Source: Dactylonectria macrodidyma
Lineage: Eukaryota > Ascomycota > Sordariomycetes > Hypocreales > Nectriaceae
Length of the DNA: 64,000 nt
Direction of reading: 5' to 3'
Assembly (NCBI GenBank): GCA_020744425.1
Contig: JAGMUV010000029.1
Location: 496,001-560,000 of the forward strand
Shown here: piece by piece, positions 31,672-43,469 of the stretch
How positions within the stretch are numbered: position 1 is the stretch's first letter
Layout: the number at the start of each line of letters is the position of its first letter
The notes under the pieces: generated by a model
The model's input: the letters and a program-made list of their open reading frames with translations, nothing else
What the model was told of the DNA's origin: nothing
Databases searched by the model: none
Program-made: the position numbers and the translations under genes

Positions 31672-34628
31672 AATACATGGGCGCCCGGGCGCGCCACCCA
31701 CAAACTGTCCGGCGTCCCATTGGCCCATGCAACACGCGCTGCAAACTTACAAGCGCAGTCTGAAGTTACTATGTCCTCATTTGATAACTGTAAGTATAAT
31801 CGGCTACGGTTTGACGACAATACACTGATCTACTGAGCCAGAAGTCGAATGCATGGCTTGCTGCTTCTTGCTGTCTCTTTCAACGCTCTTCCAGATGTCT
31901 TTCACACCTCTTCTCTTGTTTGCCAGCGGATTGTCTCCCATCTCATGGACGACTTGGGCCTTAATGCGTTCATCCTCCGCCTTGCTCCAATCCAAATACG
32001 CCATCATCTCTTCTTTCGTCCATTCCCTTGATCCTGTTGAGGCCGTGTAGCGCTTGGACATCTGCTTGTAGTCCAGACACCACTCATAGCTCTGCTTGTC
32101 GTACCTTTGTGGCAGCCCCATCGCCCTACGATATTGCTGGTTGGTCTTGATGCTGCCGGTGGGCTGCGCTGCGTACCACGCGCTTCTCGCGGCAACATAC
32201 CTTCCATATATAGCTTGTGGCGAGTCGTACCTCGGCGGTGAATGCAGGAGGGGCTCGCGCAAATGGCATGGTTGTTGCACCACAGACTCTCCACCGACGG
32301 AGCTTGACACAGTTCCTGCCGGACCGTCTGAAACGATAAGAGAGTAGGGGCCTATAGGGGAATCTTGTATAGCAGGCAAAAGCGGGACAAATGGGGTTGG
32401 TACAGCAGCGGGAGAGCGACAGCGTCGAACAGCTTCCGCAGGGCGTTCTAGTGTATCTCCGGCCAATGATAGCTCGCGAGTCACCGAAACACTTTCGGTA
32501 GGATCGGTAAGAGCTGGAATGGCGACTGCTGCTGCGTCCGGCTGCGGGACTGACTTCGAAGCCCGTGCTGTCTGTGTAAGCAACTCCTGGAGCCTCAGAG
32601 GACATGCACTCGAGGACTTTATGTTACCAACTACGTGACATCTACTATACGTACGGGGCTTTTTCTTGCCGGACTGGACGATTTCAAATCCAGAGGGTTC
32701 TCGTCTGGTGCTCGTTGTGGGCTGGCTAGTCGCCTGGATACCTTGCCTTAGGACTTTACGTGGCTCCAGCATAGGCCGCGGCCGATCCACATTCCGTTTC
32801 AATGCCCAATGAGGATGAAAATGCTCAAGCAAAAGGCTCTCCTTTTCCTCCTCAAGTTTCTTCAACGTGTGAGAACACGGCAGCCCATGTGAGGAAGTGA
32901 AGGACTGACGGCAAGGAGCTTTGAGAGGCGCCAGAAGTAACTTCCGCTGCTCTTGCACTTTGCGCAGGGCCTGGTGTGACACCCAACCCTACACTGCTTC
33001 GACCATTTCTCCCGAGACATCTAGAGGCGTCCGGATCCGTTGAGAGGTTCGTATGTGATTCAGCTCTTTTAGTTGGTTGGTGACCGCGTGGCGCATGGCT
33101 TGCCAAGAGTCGAAGAGGTCGAACGTAGATGTCTTGATATACGATTTGATCAAAGAGTGGATTCCTTCGGCCCTAGGAGGCAAACGTTAATTAGCTTTTA
33201 ATATTGATGTAAACCCTGGCTGACTACCTCGAAGTGGCTACATTGCCAAAATGCAAGTGTTTATCCACCCATGCTTTAACGATTCTCTCTTTGCGCGGCT
33301 CGAGCCAGTATAACTTAATATACCCAACCGCCCTGGGGTGGCTCTTGGCGTACTTGAGCTCAAACTTGGCCAACCGCTCTTTGAACACCACTTCGGTTGG
33401 CGAATCCACAATTGAGTGCCAAAATCTGTAGAATTCGTTCCATGCTTCTTCTGCTTGACCGCTCGATTGGCTACCGGTACTCTTCACTACAAAGTCAGGT
33501 TTACAGTACTGCAGAACTGCCTTGTTGACATGCTAGAGGCAAAGCAGTGCCTTGGAGGAAGGGAACCACGTTGCAGCCGCATTTATCGTAGCGAGACATC
33601 GGTCCGTTAAGACCACAGAAGGAAGCTCATGCTGGTAGAGTGATTTGAGATGACGAAGTGCCTATGAATAGTCCTCTTCTGATTCGCCTGATAGAAAGGC
33701 AAATGCGATGCAGAACGAACGCTGATAAGAATCAACTCCAACCATGTCAAGGAGCGGCATGGCGTGCTTGTTCGTCTTGTAGGTGCAGTCTAATAACAAG
33801 ACGTCTGGGTTGCATTGGAGGTAGGCAACGGAGTCCGGATGGGCGAAAAAGATGGCTGTGAGCCGATGGTCTGAATCCAGCCGAACTCGACACCAGAAGC
33901 CTTCTTCGTATAATTGGTCAACCAGCGCTTGGATACTGCTTTGCCCTTCACGTAGATCTCTCCTAGTTGCCGCAATTCGGTTGTAGACGTCTTGCTGAGT
34001 CGCGAGGCTATCGGAATTGTTATAGAGGTAGGTTCTGATATCTCGAGGAGCAGTACCAGCGGTCGTCAGATTTGAAATAATGGCAGCATCTCTCTCGTTA
34101 AGCTGGCGATGCGCCGGGTGTGCAGATGCATCTTCACTCGGTGGGTGATTGTGCTGGGCACACTCCTTGTCTGGTCGACGGCTTAGGACCCATGTACTTC
34201 CATCCAGTGACTGTTTGGCCAGTACTGAGAACTTGCATCCAGCTCTCCGGCTACAAGTGCGGCGTTTTCGTTCGATAGATGTACTCGGTGGCGGCTTATT
34301 CCGATCGCATGCAAACACGACTTTGATTCGACCGTTTGGGGTCTTCGTGGACTTTCCCGTCGTGAATGCATAACCTCGGGGTTTCGCCCAAGAATTGATG
34401 GCTGTGAGCAGAGATTCGCGTGATTCATATATGTCCTCCGGCGGCAGGGCGTCATCAACAAATGTCGTCTGATCCATTGTTTCTCCTGGACCCGAGGTGT
34501 TTGTCGCGGTTTAGGTTACAGTTGCAGAGCGCGCGTTGCGTGTTGGATGGGCCAATAGGACGCTGGACAGTTTGTTGTGGCGCGCCCGGGCGCGCAATTT
34601 TATTTGGGCGCCCGGGCGCCCATGTATT
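31672..34628. mobile_element. MULE transposon with terminal inverted repeats
   Basis: The left end (AATACATGGGCGCCCGGGCG at 31672) and the inverse of the right end (to 34628) match, and the match continues through AACTGTCCGGCGTC and CATTGGCCCATG for about 75 bp. The right end carries an extra copy of the GCGCGCCCGGGCGC word. No direct target duplication is evident. It carries a transposase on the minus strand. Confidence 0.8.
31804..34477 (-). pseudogene. MULE transposase with three in-frame stops
   Basis: From ATG 34477: a FAR1-like region (CDRNKPPP ... CAQHNHPPSEDA), the MULE domain with D in VLLLDCTYKTN, D in VVLTDRCLAT and E in SRAEGIHSL, a SWIM-like SSHGLPCSH, a zinc-knuckle remnant (CHVVGNIKSSSACP) and the C-terminal module ending in DQCIVVKP. 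One 55-bp intron (33173-33227) restores the frame. Three TAG stops break the spliced frame (about 33660, 33535 and 32985). The first two replace Trp-like positions and the third could be Gln; all fit CpA changes. Otherwise it is full length. The C-terminal part is close to that of the MULE at 7468, while the catalytic part is distant. Confidence 0.9.
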
Positions 34629-35291
34629 GGCCGCCAAGAGGTGACCTGTGGGATGTAACAGAAGGTGTGGTTAGAAGAGATTGGGTCCATTGAGCTACTG
34701 AGGAAGGCTCCTAGCGAGGGGATCCTGCCGAGGTCTATGTACTGCAACTTCCCTCTAGATGCATAGGAATTTTGTTGTAATCAACAGGGGGGGTTAGGAA
34801 TGCCCTTGGGGCATTTAATCTCACTCTTAGCTTCCTCCCTGCACCCCTCATCCTAGGCCCATTCTAGCAAAGTTAATGCTGCATACTGGGTGGCTTAAGA
34901 AAGTATACTAGCCCCGACTCACAAGCTCAACGTCCTCAAAACCCGGCACGATTTTCTATCCCGGCGATGCCGATTACGCCGCAAGCGTCCTAATATCCAG
35001 CCAGCTTCGGAATTTAAGTCCATACGGAAGAATTTTTGCTCCGTTGATCTGCAGTTGATGATTATTGATCAAGATGAAGTAATCATTTTCGGTTGAACGG
35101 CTGACGAAGAGGGATGCTTACAGCATCGTGAAATGAGGGTCACGCAGATGCTTTACAAATCGACCACTATGATATGTTGTATAAGTTCGATTTCTGTCCT
35201 AGTCAGTACTCGGGGGTCTGCCCAAAACAATCCAGCATCTTACTTCCACCCTTTTGAAGATATTGTCCAACTCCCAAAATTTCTTATCACA
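34629..35291. other. Spacer between MULE 3 and the secreted HD gene
   Basis: No gene recognised. It holds the presumed promoter of the gene at 35292. An in-frame ATG at 35133 exists but is less likely to be the start than 35292. Confidence 0.4.
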
Positions 35292-36121
35292 ATGGTGTAC
35301 CCTAAGGTAGCACAGCTTCTCTTGCTTCTGCTAGCTCTATCACTTGGGCCAGCTCAGGCTTCAATCACCGCAGGAACCGGCCTTTTTAACCATCATACTT
35401 TGCCTCGGCGAATGATTGCAGGTGTTAAAGTTGTCGATACTCCAATCGTGCGCGATGCCCATGACTACGCTCTCAAGCACAGCAGTGACTTTGCCTACAA
35501 GCATGTCATGCGGAGTTGGTTGTTTGGTGCCCTTGTTATCGAACACAACGAGACCCTTCGCAATACCGTCGACTTGGAGGTGCATGCTGTGGCTGCTCTT
35601 CTGCACGACTTGGGCTGGGACCAAACTCCCGGCTCGCCATTCGTTAGCCATGACAAGAGATTCGAGGTGGACGGTGCGATCGCTGCCAGAGAATTCATCC
35701 GGAATAACAAACATGGTAAAAAGTGGAATGAACGAAGAGCACAGCTTGTTTGGGACGCCATTGCTCTCCATACCCAACCTAGCATATCGAACTACAAAGA
35801 AGTCGAGGTTGTAACCACAGGCAACGGAATTACCTCCGATTTCCAGGGTCCCGTTCTCGGCATTACCAAGAAAGAGTATTCTGCCGTACTCTCCGAGTTT
35901 CCCAGCAACGGCATGAGAGATGGTCTGAACAATACTATCATTTGGTTTTGTCAGTCGAAGCCAGCTACGACATACGGTGGGTTAATATCAAATGAACCCT
36001 GAGAGGATTTACTGATAAACTTGCAGACACGTGGATGCAGCCTTGGGGAGACACCTATGTCCCAAGCTACAACTCTAAGGGAAACAGGTTTTTTGATGTC
36101 ACCTTCTTGAACTTTCCTTAA
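35292..36121 (+). CDS. Secreted HD-domain protein, cyanamide hydratase-like
   Basis: Two exons, 35292-35976 and 36027-36121 (50-bp intron), give 259 aa. The start at 35292 gives a clear signal peptide: Lys, then a run of Leu, then AQAS. HD ligands: H71 (FAYKHVMRS), H105-D106 (LLHDLGWD) and H160 (WDAIALHTQPS), with the shared DKRFEVDGA motif. After the intron the protein ends in DTWMQPWGD, then RFFDVTFLNFP. It is a paralogue of the gene at 29399 but probably enters the secretory pathway; the other copy lacks this leader. Whether it is an active hydratase is unknown. The reading frame is intact. Confidence 0.85.
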
Positions 36122-36639
36122 CGGCATTAGAAAGCACATCGGCCACGTCAAGTTGTCCGATTGAGATAGCAAATGAGGAGAGACGTTGAAATACAGACCG
36201 AGGGGGGATCTCGATATAAGTACATATCTCCTTCTGACCCACAGAGAGTCATAGTTCATCACCTATAGGCTACACTCCTAACTCTCTTCTCAAATGAATT
36301 CTTTCCACAATTTTGCAAATTTCACGCCATGTACGTTCGCGAAGATCAGGCTATGTAGGCCAAAGAACTTCTAAACAGCAGTGCAGATGAATGGGTGACC
36401 AAACGGCTTTGCAATTTCAATACTCCTTGTGTATGCCCGGCTTGTAGTTGACACTATGAATGATTAGATGAGCACCGAAGGAGGATCCATGCATACCGAA
36501 AGAGAGACCCACTCAAAACCAAGGTTTGCACTTGGCTTTTCCGCTTCCGACGTATCTCATCTGATTTGCCCAGCAAACTACCACAGCCAACCTCGTTCCT
36601 CAAGGCTCTTACGCGCAACCCGTGGTTGGGTTGCCTCCC
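36122..36639. other. Intergenic spacer
   Basis: No gene recognised. It is the 3' flank of the secreted HD gene. Confidence 0.4.
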
Positions 36640-36915
36640 CTGTGAAGAAATAATCTGGCGGCAAATCTGGCAGTTTATTGGCGGAATTTCTTGTCTCTTC
36701 TGGCCAGAATTGGGCAGCGGTGGGGTATCTAAGATATTGGTTGCTTGATGGATGATCGGCACTTGGCCGTTTCAAGGGTCAATTGTGACGTGAGGAAGGT
36801 TCAATTAAACATGAGGGAACTAGCTAAAAATGGAGAATGAATCCTCCAATCACACGTTAGGGGAACCCAGACCCCCAAGTACCTGTATTGGTGTTCACCC
36901 CAGGAAAGAGTTTAG
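36640..36915. repeat. Dispersed block, copy 2
   Basis: Second copy of 28624-28905, same orientation. By analogy a Zn2Cys6 gene should follow to the left on the minus strand, but that space holds no regulator: the match stops at about 36640. So the block was duplicated without the gene, or it is itself a mobile repeat. Confidence 0.75.
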
Positions 36916-38132
36916 ATGGTATTTTCTAGAGCCTGAGGCGCGCTGCAGATACGAGATATTTCGCTGTGGAAGAAACTTTCAACAGGTTCCCCATCTCGAT
37001 AGTGCCTGCCTTATTCTGTGGCTTTGGTCACCTTACATGATGTCACTATTCATCCTGTTTTCAAATGCCTAAAATGTAAGCAATGCATGGTGCTAAAATA
37101 GTGTTTACTAATCACGAATCATTCCTTCGACCCGGATCCTACTTTACTTTACTAAAGCAAGTCCTGTGTTGACAGGATGAGAAATGTTAAGTTAGTAATC
37201 GTGTTAGTACTTAGTGGGTGACTGCCATTTAGTCAGATGCGCTGTTGTGTTTTTATTCTATGTTCTTGATTGATGCTTGAGATTTTTTGTGCACACACTT
37301 GTTCCGGGGGGAGATGGAGCTCTCTCCTCAAAGTTTCTCGCCCGCATGCGCGGCGGGCGTATCAAGACGGCCGATTACCCGATTGGGCAAGTGGGCATCT
37401 GAGAGCACGGGGCGATTTCTAAGTTTGCCGAACTATGCGGCCTCGACGCGATAACGTGTGTGGCTCAACGGCACCTGGCAAGGGGATGACGTAGGAAGAG
37501 TTAATAGGATTAGTTAATAGGATGAGTGCGGATACGAGGGGGAAAAAAAGGGTTGGGGGGGTCCCTTGTGGCGCGACGTGGCGTCCACCAGTAGCCACCT
37601 CCACTCGAGTAATCCACCAAAGGGTCCCTAGAAAACCCACGCGACTATTACTGTACAAAGTTCTAGCAACTCAACGAATACCGAGCACGCCCAATCCCTG
37701 ATTGGTAATGGATACTGAAAGAGTTGGCCCGAGTGGCTTGCACGATGGGACCATACAGGCGACCAGAGACAGCGTGGATGAGGACTTTCGCCCGCCCTGC
37801 TTACTTAGTCCGAGCCTTCGATCCGTAGCGTCTCAGATGGTGAGTGAGGATGGAGCTTGATTACCCAGTAGATGAGAACCGGGGGGAGGGTTGGGTGCGA
37901 AGGCCAAGTGGTTGAGTGTCCGGCGGGTGGGTATAAGACGCGATGACATCTCGAGGGAAGATGCAAGCCTCTTCCGTTGCGTTAATCCAACAAGCTTAGG
38001 CTTATTATCTCTGAGAGTCTCTTTCCGAACTCCTTTCGACACATACGTTGCCATATCTTGATATCCTGTTGTATCTATACATACGCATCTTGATAACTCT
38101 ACCCCCAGCACGCCTCTCTGCACAGCAACACA
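36916..38132. other. Upstream region of the MFS gene
   Basis: About 1.2 kb without a recognisable gene. Pyrimidine-rich stretches near 38100, just before the ATG, are typical of fungal promoters. Frames antisense to the MFS gene are shadows. Confidence 0.4.
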
Positions 38133-40103
38133 ATGGCAGACATCATCCGAGACGCCCCTCTGGGGCAACTCATCCGTTTCCTCACCAATAACAAGTACTT
38201 CAAATACCCTGAAGAGAAGCCCGACTTTATGCTGCCCGACCCCTGGACCACCCTCATGAACAACCCCGATACCGTCGTCGACGAAGAGTCCTCCAAATCG
38301 GGCGACACGAACATCGCAGCCAACGCCTCCGCCGTCTCCTCCATCGTCCACGGCGACCCAGACGAAGAGGGCAAGTCCAGACCCAAGCCAGAGCAGGATG
38401 AGGACCCTGAGCGAGGAGCTCGGCCTGATGCTCCTCCTCTGAGACTCCATCGCACGCGGACTCAGCAGGAGACACAGGCTTATACGATCGAACGGTTCCA
38501 TGTCGATGAGCAGCATGATATCGAGAAGGTTCAGTCTATTCCTGTTGTGCCGAAGAGGACAAAGGATGGTGCTATTCTCGTCGACTGGTACTATTCAGAT
38601 GATGCCGATAACCCTCAGAACTGGACGAACAAGAAGAGACTTGGCATCTCGCTGGTTATATGTCTGTACACCTTTGTGGTGTATACATCGTCAGCTATCT
38701 ACACCTCCTCAACCGAAGGCGTCATGCACGCTTTCGGTGTAAGCCAACTCAAGGCCACGCTTGGTCTGTCTATCTACGTTCTAGGCTACGGCATCGGTCC
38801 TCTGCTGTTCTCGCCCCTGAGTGAGATCCCTCGCGTTGGCCGCAACCCTGTCTACATCATCACCATGTTTCTCTTCGTCATCATCTCGATCCCGACGGCG
38901 CTGGTGGGCAACTATCCCGGCCTCATCGTCCTGCGTTTCCTTCAGGGCTTCTTTGGTTCGCCTTGTCTGGCTTCGGGCGGTGCATCGCTCGGTGACATGT
39001 ACAGCTTAATGGCTCTGCCATATGCCCTGATGGCTTGGGTCGCCGCCGCCTACTGTGGGCGTAAGTCTCCTACTCTCTTGTCGCGTCGCTTCTAATAACA
39101 TACTGACTTATCTTTCAACAGCTGCCCTCGGCCCCCTGATTAGCGGCTTCGCCGTCCCTGCCAAGTCCTGGCGCTGGTCCCTGTACGAAAGCATCTGGGC
39201 TTCTGCTCCCATCTTCATCCTCATGTTCCTCCTCCTCCCCGAGACGAGCGGCGCCAACATTCTACTCCGTCGCGCTAAGCGCCTCCGCAAGCTCACGGGT
39301 AACAAACTCTTCATGTCCCAGAGCGAGATTGACCAGCTCAATATGAAGGTCTCGGCGGTTGTTATCGATGCTTTGATCAAGCCCATGGAAATCACCATCA
39401 AGGACCCCGCTGTTCTGTTCGTGCAGGTCTACACTGCTATCATCTATGGCATCTACTACTCTTGTAAGTGTCACTCCGCTCTACTACAGTCGGGGATCGG
39501 CCGCTAACTCGACACACAGTCTTCGAGGTCTTCCCCCGCGTCTACCCCGTTTATTACAACATGAACCTTGGCGAGATCGGTCTGGTCTTCCTCTGCATCT
39601 TGGTCGCCTGCATCATTGGCGTGGTTGTCTACTTCGCCTACCTGTACTACTACGTGGACCCTCGCATCGCGAAGCTAGGCTGGCCGGTCCAAGAGTCCCG
39701 CCTCCTCCCTGCGCTTCCAGCTTCGATTGGCCCCACCATCGGTCTCTTCCTCTTCGCATGGACAGCTCGTGCTTCAGTCCACTGGATTGTGCCGACCATC
39801 GGCATCACTATTTACGGTGCTACTGTCTTCGTCGTCATGCAGTGTATCTTCGTGTACATTCCTCTCAGCTACCCGATGTACGCTGCTAGCCTGTTCGCTG
39901 CGAACGACTTCTTCCGAAGTGCTTTTGCTTGTGGCAGCGTTCTCTTCGCCCAGCCACTCTTTGACAACCTCGGCGTTGCCAAGGGTACGAGTATGCTCGG
40001 TGGACTGAGCGTCATCGGGATCATCGGGATCTGGCTGCTGTACTTCTATGGCGCTGGGCTGCGATCGCTGAGCAAATTTGCGGTCTCTGAGCACGTGGAA
40101 TAA
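38133..40103 (+). CDS. MFS drug:H+ antiporter, DHA1 family
   Basis: Three exons (38133-39060, 39122-39463, 39520-40103) give 617 aa. Introns are 61 and 56 nt. A long acidic cytosolic N-terminus (about 160 residues) precedes twelve predicted helices. Markers: NPQNWTNKKR before helix 1, LGYGIGPLLFSPLSEIPRVGR (the motif A loop between helices 2 and 3), then RFLQGFFGSP and LGPLISGF (motif C-like). The layout fits plasma-membrane multidrug exporters of the Flr1/CaMdr1 type. Substrate unknown. The gene is intact, and codon use is GC-rich at third positions compared with neighbouring transposons, as for a maintained gene. Confidence 0.9.
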
Positions 40104-40388
40104 GTAGCTTGGACTATCAACTTCATAAGTTTTAGTTTGTTAGTCTAAAGCTGGATAATGGAGGATAGAGTTGATAGATGATGTAGATAATGTCAGGCGG
40201 AGATATGGACCACAATTGCACTACTGGCAAAAGGAGTGATCATTCCCTTTGCCGTAGCGGCATTGCGACAGATAATAGCACATGACTTTCGAGCAACCCA
40301 GGCATCTTTAGCTTCTCATTCGGCACATGAAGTGATCAAGAAATGCGAACATTTTTATGACAGTTGGTTTTCTCATGCGGGGTATCTA

Positions 40389-43227
40389 CCCGTTGGCATT
40401 GTGGGGCAAGCCGCCTACCAACCTCGTCCCGAGGTTGGTCCGGAAACCCTGTGTCAGCCGGGAAAATGTGTGTCAACGTAAGCGGCTGCCTTCAAGCTGT
40501 AAAATCATCAATTTCAGGATCATCATCTTTCAGACTTTATGACAGAGTCATTTAAAAAGGAAATAAGCTGTAACTAGGCTCGTTGGAAAGCTACGAAATA
40601 GCTAGAAACACACGAATTGATAGAAAATAGCGGAAATCGCATTTTCGGCCTCAATTGCGCCGCCTTTTCCTACGGCCTGATTCTGGCTGCCGATCAGGAC
40701 CCTGTTGACGATGTGTCGCCTCCACCTTCCTAGTGGCCTGATCGTCACGAAATTCCTTCAGCATCTTCTTGATGTCATCGTATCTTCGTACTGTTGGCAT
40801 TGGGTCGGGAAGTTGTGGTGTTGTGATGTTATCGTCATCGGCGTCATCGACTAGATCCAGGGCACCAGGGGGCGGCGATGATGTTATCCCTGGAGGCGTT
40901 GTAAGATCAGGAATTTCCTCGCCGCCTAGGTCACTGAACCCTATGAGATTGATTTCATCATCTTCATCGTCTTCCTCTTCTTGGAGCGGTCCTGTGAGGG
41001 TGAATTCGACGTTATCATCATCATCAGGCCAGGCACTCTGATCCATCGCGATAATCGGCCTTGCGGCACGGCGGGCTTGTTCTTGGGCTTCAGAAAGTGA
41101 CTTCTTTGGCCGCTGGCTAAGGGAGTCATTATGATGCTTTCGATTTGCTTCGAGGTCTTTGTATCGGTCGAGGTGGCCGGTCTCTTCGAGCCACTGGTTC
41201 CAAGTTAGTCTCGGCAGATAACTGACTCCCCGGGACTGAATTTCCTGCCGCCAAGCAGCCTTGAGAGCCCTTATCTCCTGAAGAATGATAGATCTGCCTG
41301 ACCGCAGTTGAGAACGCTGTTCCTTGGCCTCTGCTGCTGCCATAGCTGCTTCATGTTGAGCCCGAATCTCAGGAAATCCAACACTTGTGACGAAGTCACC
41401 ACTTGGCCGTACGCGCTGGCCGGGCCTCCTTCTTTTCCCGTATTTCTCGATACGATTAAGCCGGTGTGAGGCAACGGCTTCACGTTCTCGATGCAGCAGG
41501 CCCGCCTCAGTCACAACGTCGCGGATGTTGGCGATAGCTTCAAGTGTTGGGGAGCTCATGACCTCCTGGTACCGCCTGTAGATCCGCTCTATCTGGTCTT
41601 GAGCATCCTGAAATCGAGTCTTTGAAGGCAACATCTTAAGAACAGACGGATGGATCGCATTTCGCTCTCTGCGGTGCTTGGCGAGGATGCGGTCGATCAC
41701 GGGCTTCGAAGATGTGGGCCAAATACCGGCTTTTTCGAACCCTGACATGATGTTATGTCTCTTGAAGCCGTCTCTGTAGATCTTTGAGAATGCAGCGGCG
41801 AAGTCTTCGCGGGAAAACGTTATATTGCCTTTCCGAATAGATTCCCTAAGTTCCTTCTGATGTGAGTTCTTCATCGGCTGAAAAACACCAACATCAAGCG
41901 GCTGCGTAAGATGTGTTGAGTGTGACGGCAATACGCAAATGATGATATCAAATTGAATGCAATACTGAATAGCATCGAAGCCTAGGTGGCCGGAGAAGCC
42001 GTCGATCACGAGAAGTCGGTAGATTCTATCCTCATCGTTGCGAATAGCGGGAGGCGTTGTCAATGTGATATGTGGCGATGAGGCATCTCGAAGCCATTCA
42101 TCGCAGCGAACCACTCTGTAAGAGTTACGCCTTTCTGACTAGCCTTTGTAGAAGCAAGCCAGGAGAACGCATTGAAGTGATGAAGCCATTCGAATGTGAT
42201 AAGTTGGTTGCTGAAGCCGGTGTCTGACTGTGCGATCCTCATCCCTGGGATAGCATCCATATTGGCCCAAGACGTTGTTGCTAACGCCTTGAAGATCAGC
42301 CAAGGAGGGATGCTATTCCCAACCGCATTAGCACACCCAAGTTGTGTGCAAGACTCACGGTTCGAGGGATCAACAACTTCATAGCGTTGTGACCGCGTCG
42401 TGCGGACCACGAGTACTTGGATCCGTTCTCGAAGGCATCCGATGCGAATACCGCACTCGTCTTCATTCCAACACTCTGAAGGGCCGATGCCGTGGTCACA
42501 GATGACTCCCTGAAGGTTAGAGAAGAATTTCTCGATGTCTTTAACGTCAGAAACTTCGAATGCTTTGCGTGCCTTATCTATGCCCTTAAGGAATGACTTC
42601 CTAAGCTCGAGATGACGACCACGGAAGTCTGAGTACCAGGACTTTGACATATGGTCTTTCTCAATGCCTCTAGCATGTAGGAATTGTAGTGCAGTCTCTT
42701 CAATTTGTGACTTTTCTGCTGCAAAGCCGGATCTTTCCCACCAGATGATATATGCAACCAGGGCAGATTCTTCAGAGGCTGTCAGAAGCGGCGGACGGCC
42801 GGGAGGCTTCGGAGGAACATAAGATGATGATGATCTCTTAGCAGCACGTCGAACGGCCTCTCTATTCTCATCAATTTGGTCTGCAACAGCGCGCAATGAG
42901 GGTGGTGATGTAGCAGCTTTAGCAGCACTTCGTGTGTTATACGGCGTATTTGGATTGAGTGCAGCGAGCACCCGCTGTGTCAGATCGGCCCGATCTTTAT
43001 CCAACGGGTTCCTCAGAGGCTGTTTCACTATAGGAATGCCACGTCTACGAGGCATCTTGTGGTTGCGCGTGGTAGATCTGAAAAGACGATAATTTGGTGT
43101 GATTTTGGGCTGCGGTCGATGAAGGCCAGGCAGGATTTAGTGACACATAGTTTCCCGGCTGACACAGGGTTTCCGGACCAACCTCGGGACGAGGTTGGTA
43201 GGCGGCTTGCCCCACAATGCCAACGGG
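40389..43227. mobile_element. pogo-like transposon, 2.8 kb, with complete ends
   Basis: It starts CCCGTTGGCATTGTGGGGC and ends with the inverse, flanked by TA at 40387-40388 and 43228-43229. The inverted repeats are about 85 bp and nearly identical. Each contains a 21-bp palindrome of type CCAACCTCG..CGAGGTTGG. Its transposase lies on the minus strand. The near identity of the ends suggests recent movement. Confidence 0.9.
40651..43055 (-). pseudogene. pogo-family (DDE_1) transposase, one frameshift
   Basis: Two overlapping frames cover the protein. 43055 to 42060 holds the N-terminal HTH (DENREAVRRAAKRS), the CENP-B-like HTH (LTASEESALVAYIIWWERSG) and the first Asp (ECWNEDECGIRIG). 42114 to 40651 holds the second Asp (YRLLVIDGFSGHL), the third (LTQPLDVGVFQPMK) and a long acidic, Asp-rich tail. 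The switch must occur at about 42115-42150; one base or an unrecognised splice would reconcile them. No other stop is present. If the shift is a splice site, the element could be active. Confidence 0.85.
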
Positions 43228-43469
43228 TAGGTGGTAACAGGCTTTCTAACCATACGCCATACGCCATATGGGCCTGAATGGTTTATGGTGTATGATTTAT
43301 TCTCGTATGGCGAACTAAACCATATATTGCCCATACGGCAAATGACGTCAAACCGGTGAAGGGCCCACATCTTCCTCTAGAGCGCTGGTGCTTCCCTCCT
43401 CTGCTATGTACTCGTATTGTTCAACCTCGTCTACTTATAGCCCTACCATTATACCGCTGCGAATCCAGC

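Noticed and set aside
31854..32347. Plus-strand frames antisense to the MULE C-terminal module
   Set aside because: Shadows of the transposase; the same shadows appear over the MULE at 7.5-8.3 kb.
37833..38516. 227-codon minus-strand frame antisense to the MFS start
   Set aside because: Overlaps a clear MFS coding exon; it is Asp/Val-rich because of the codon use on the other strand.
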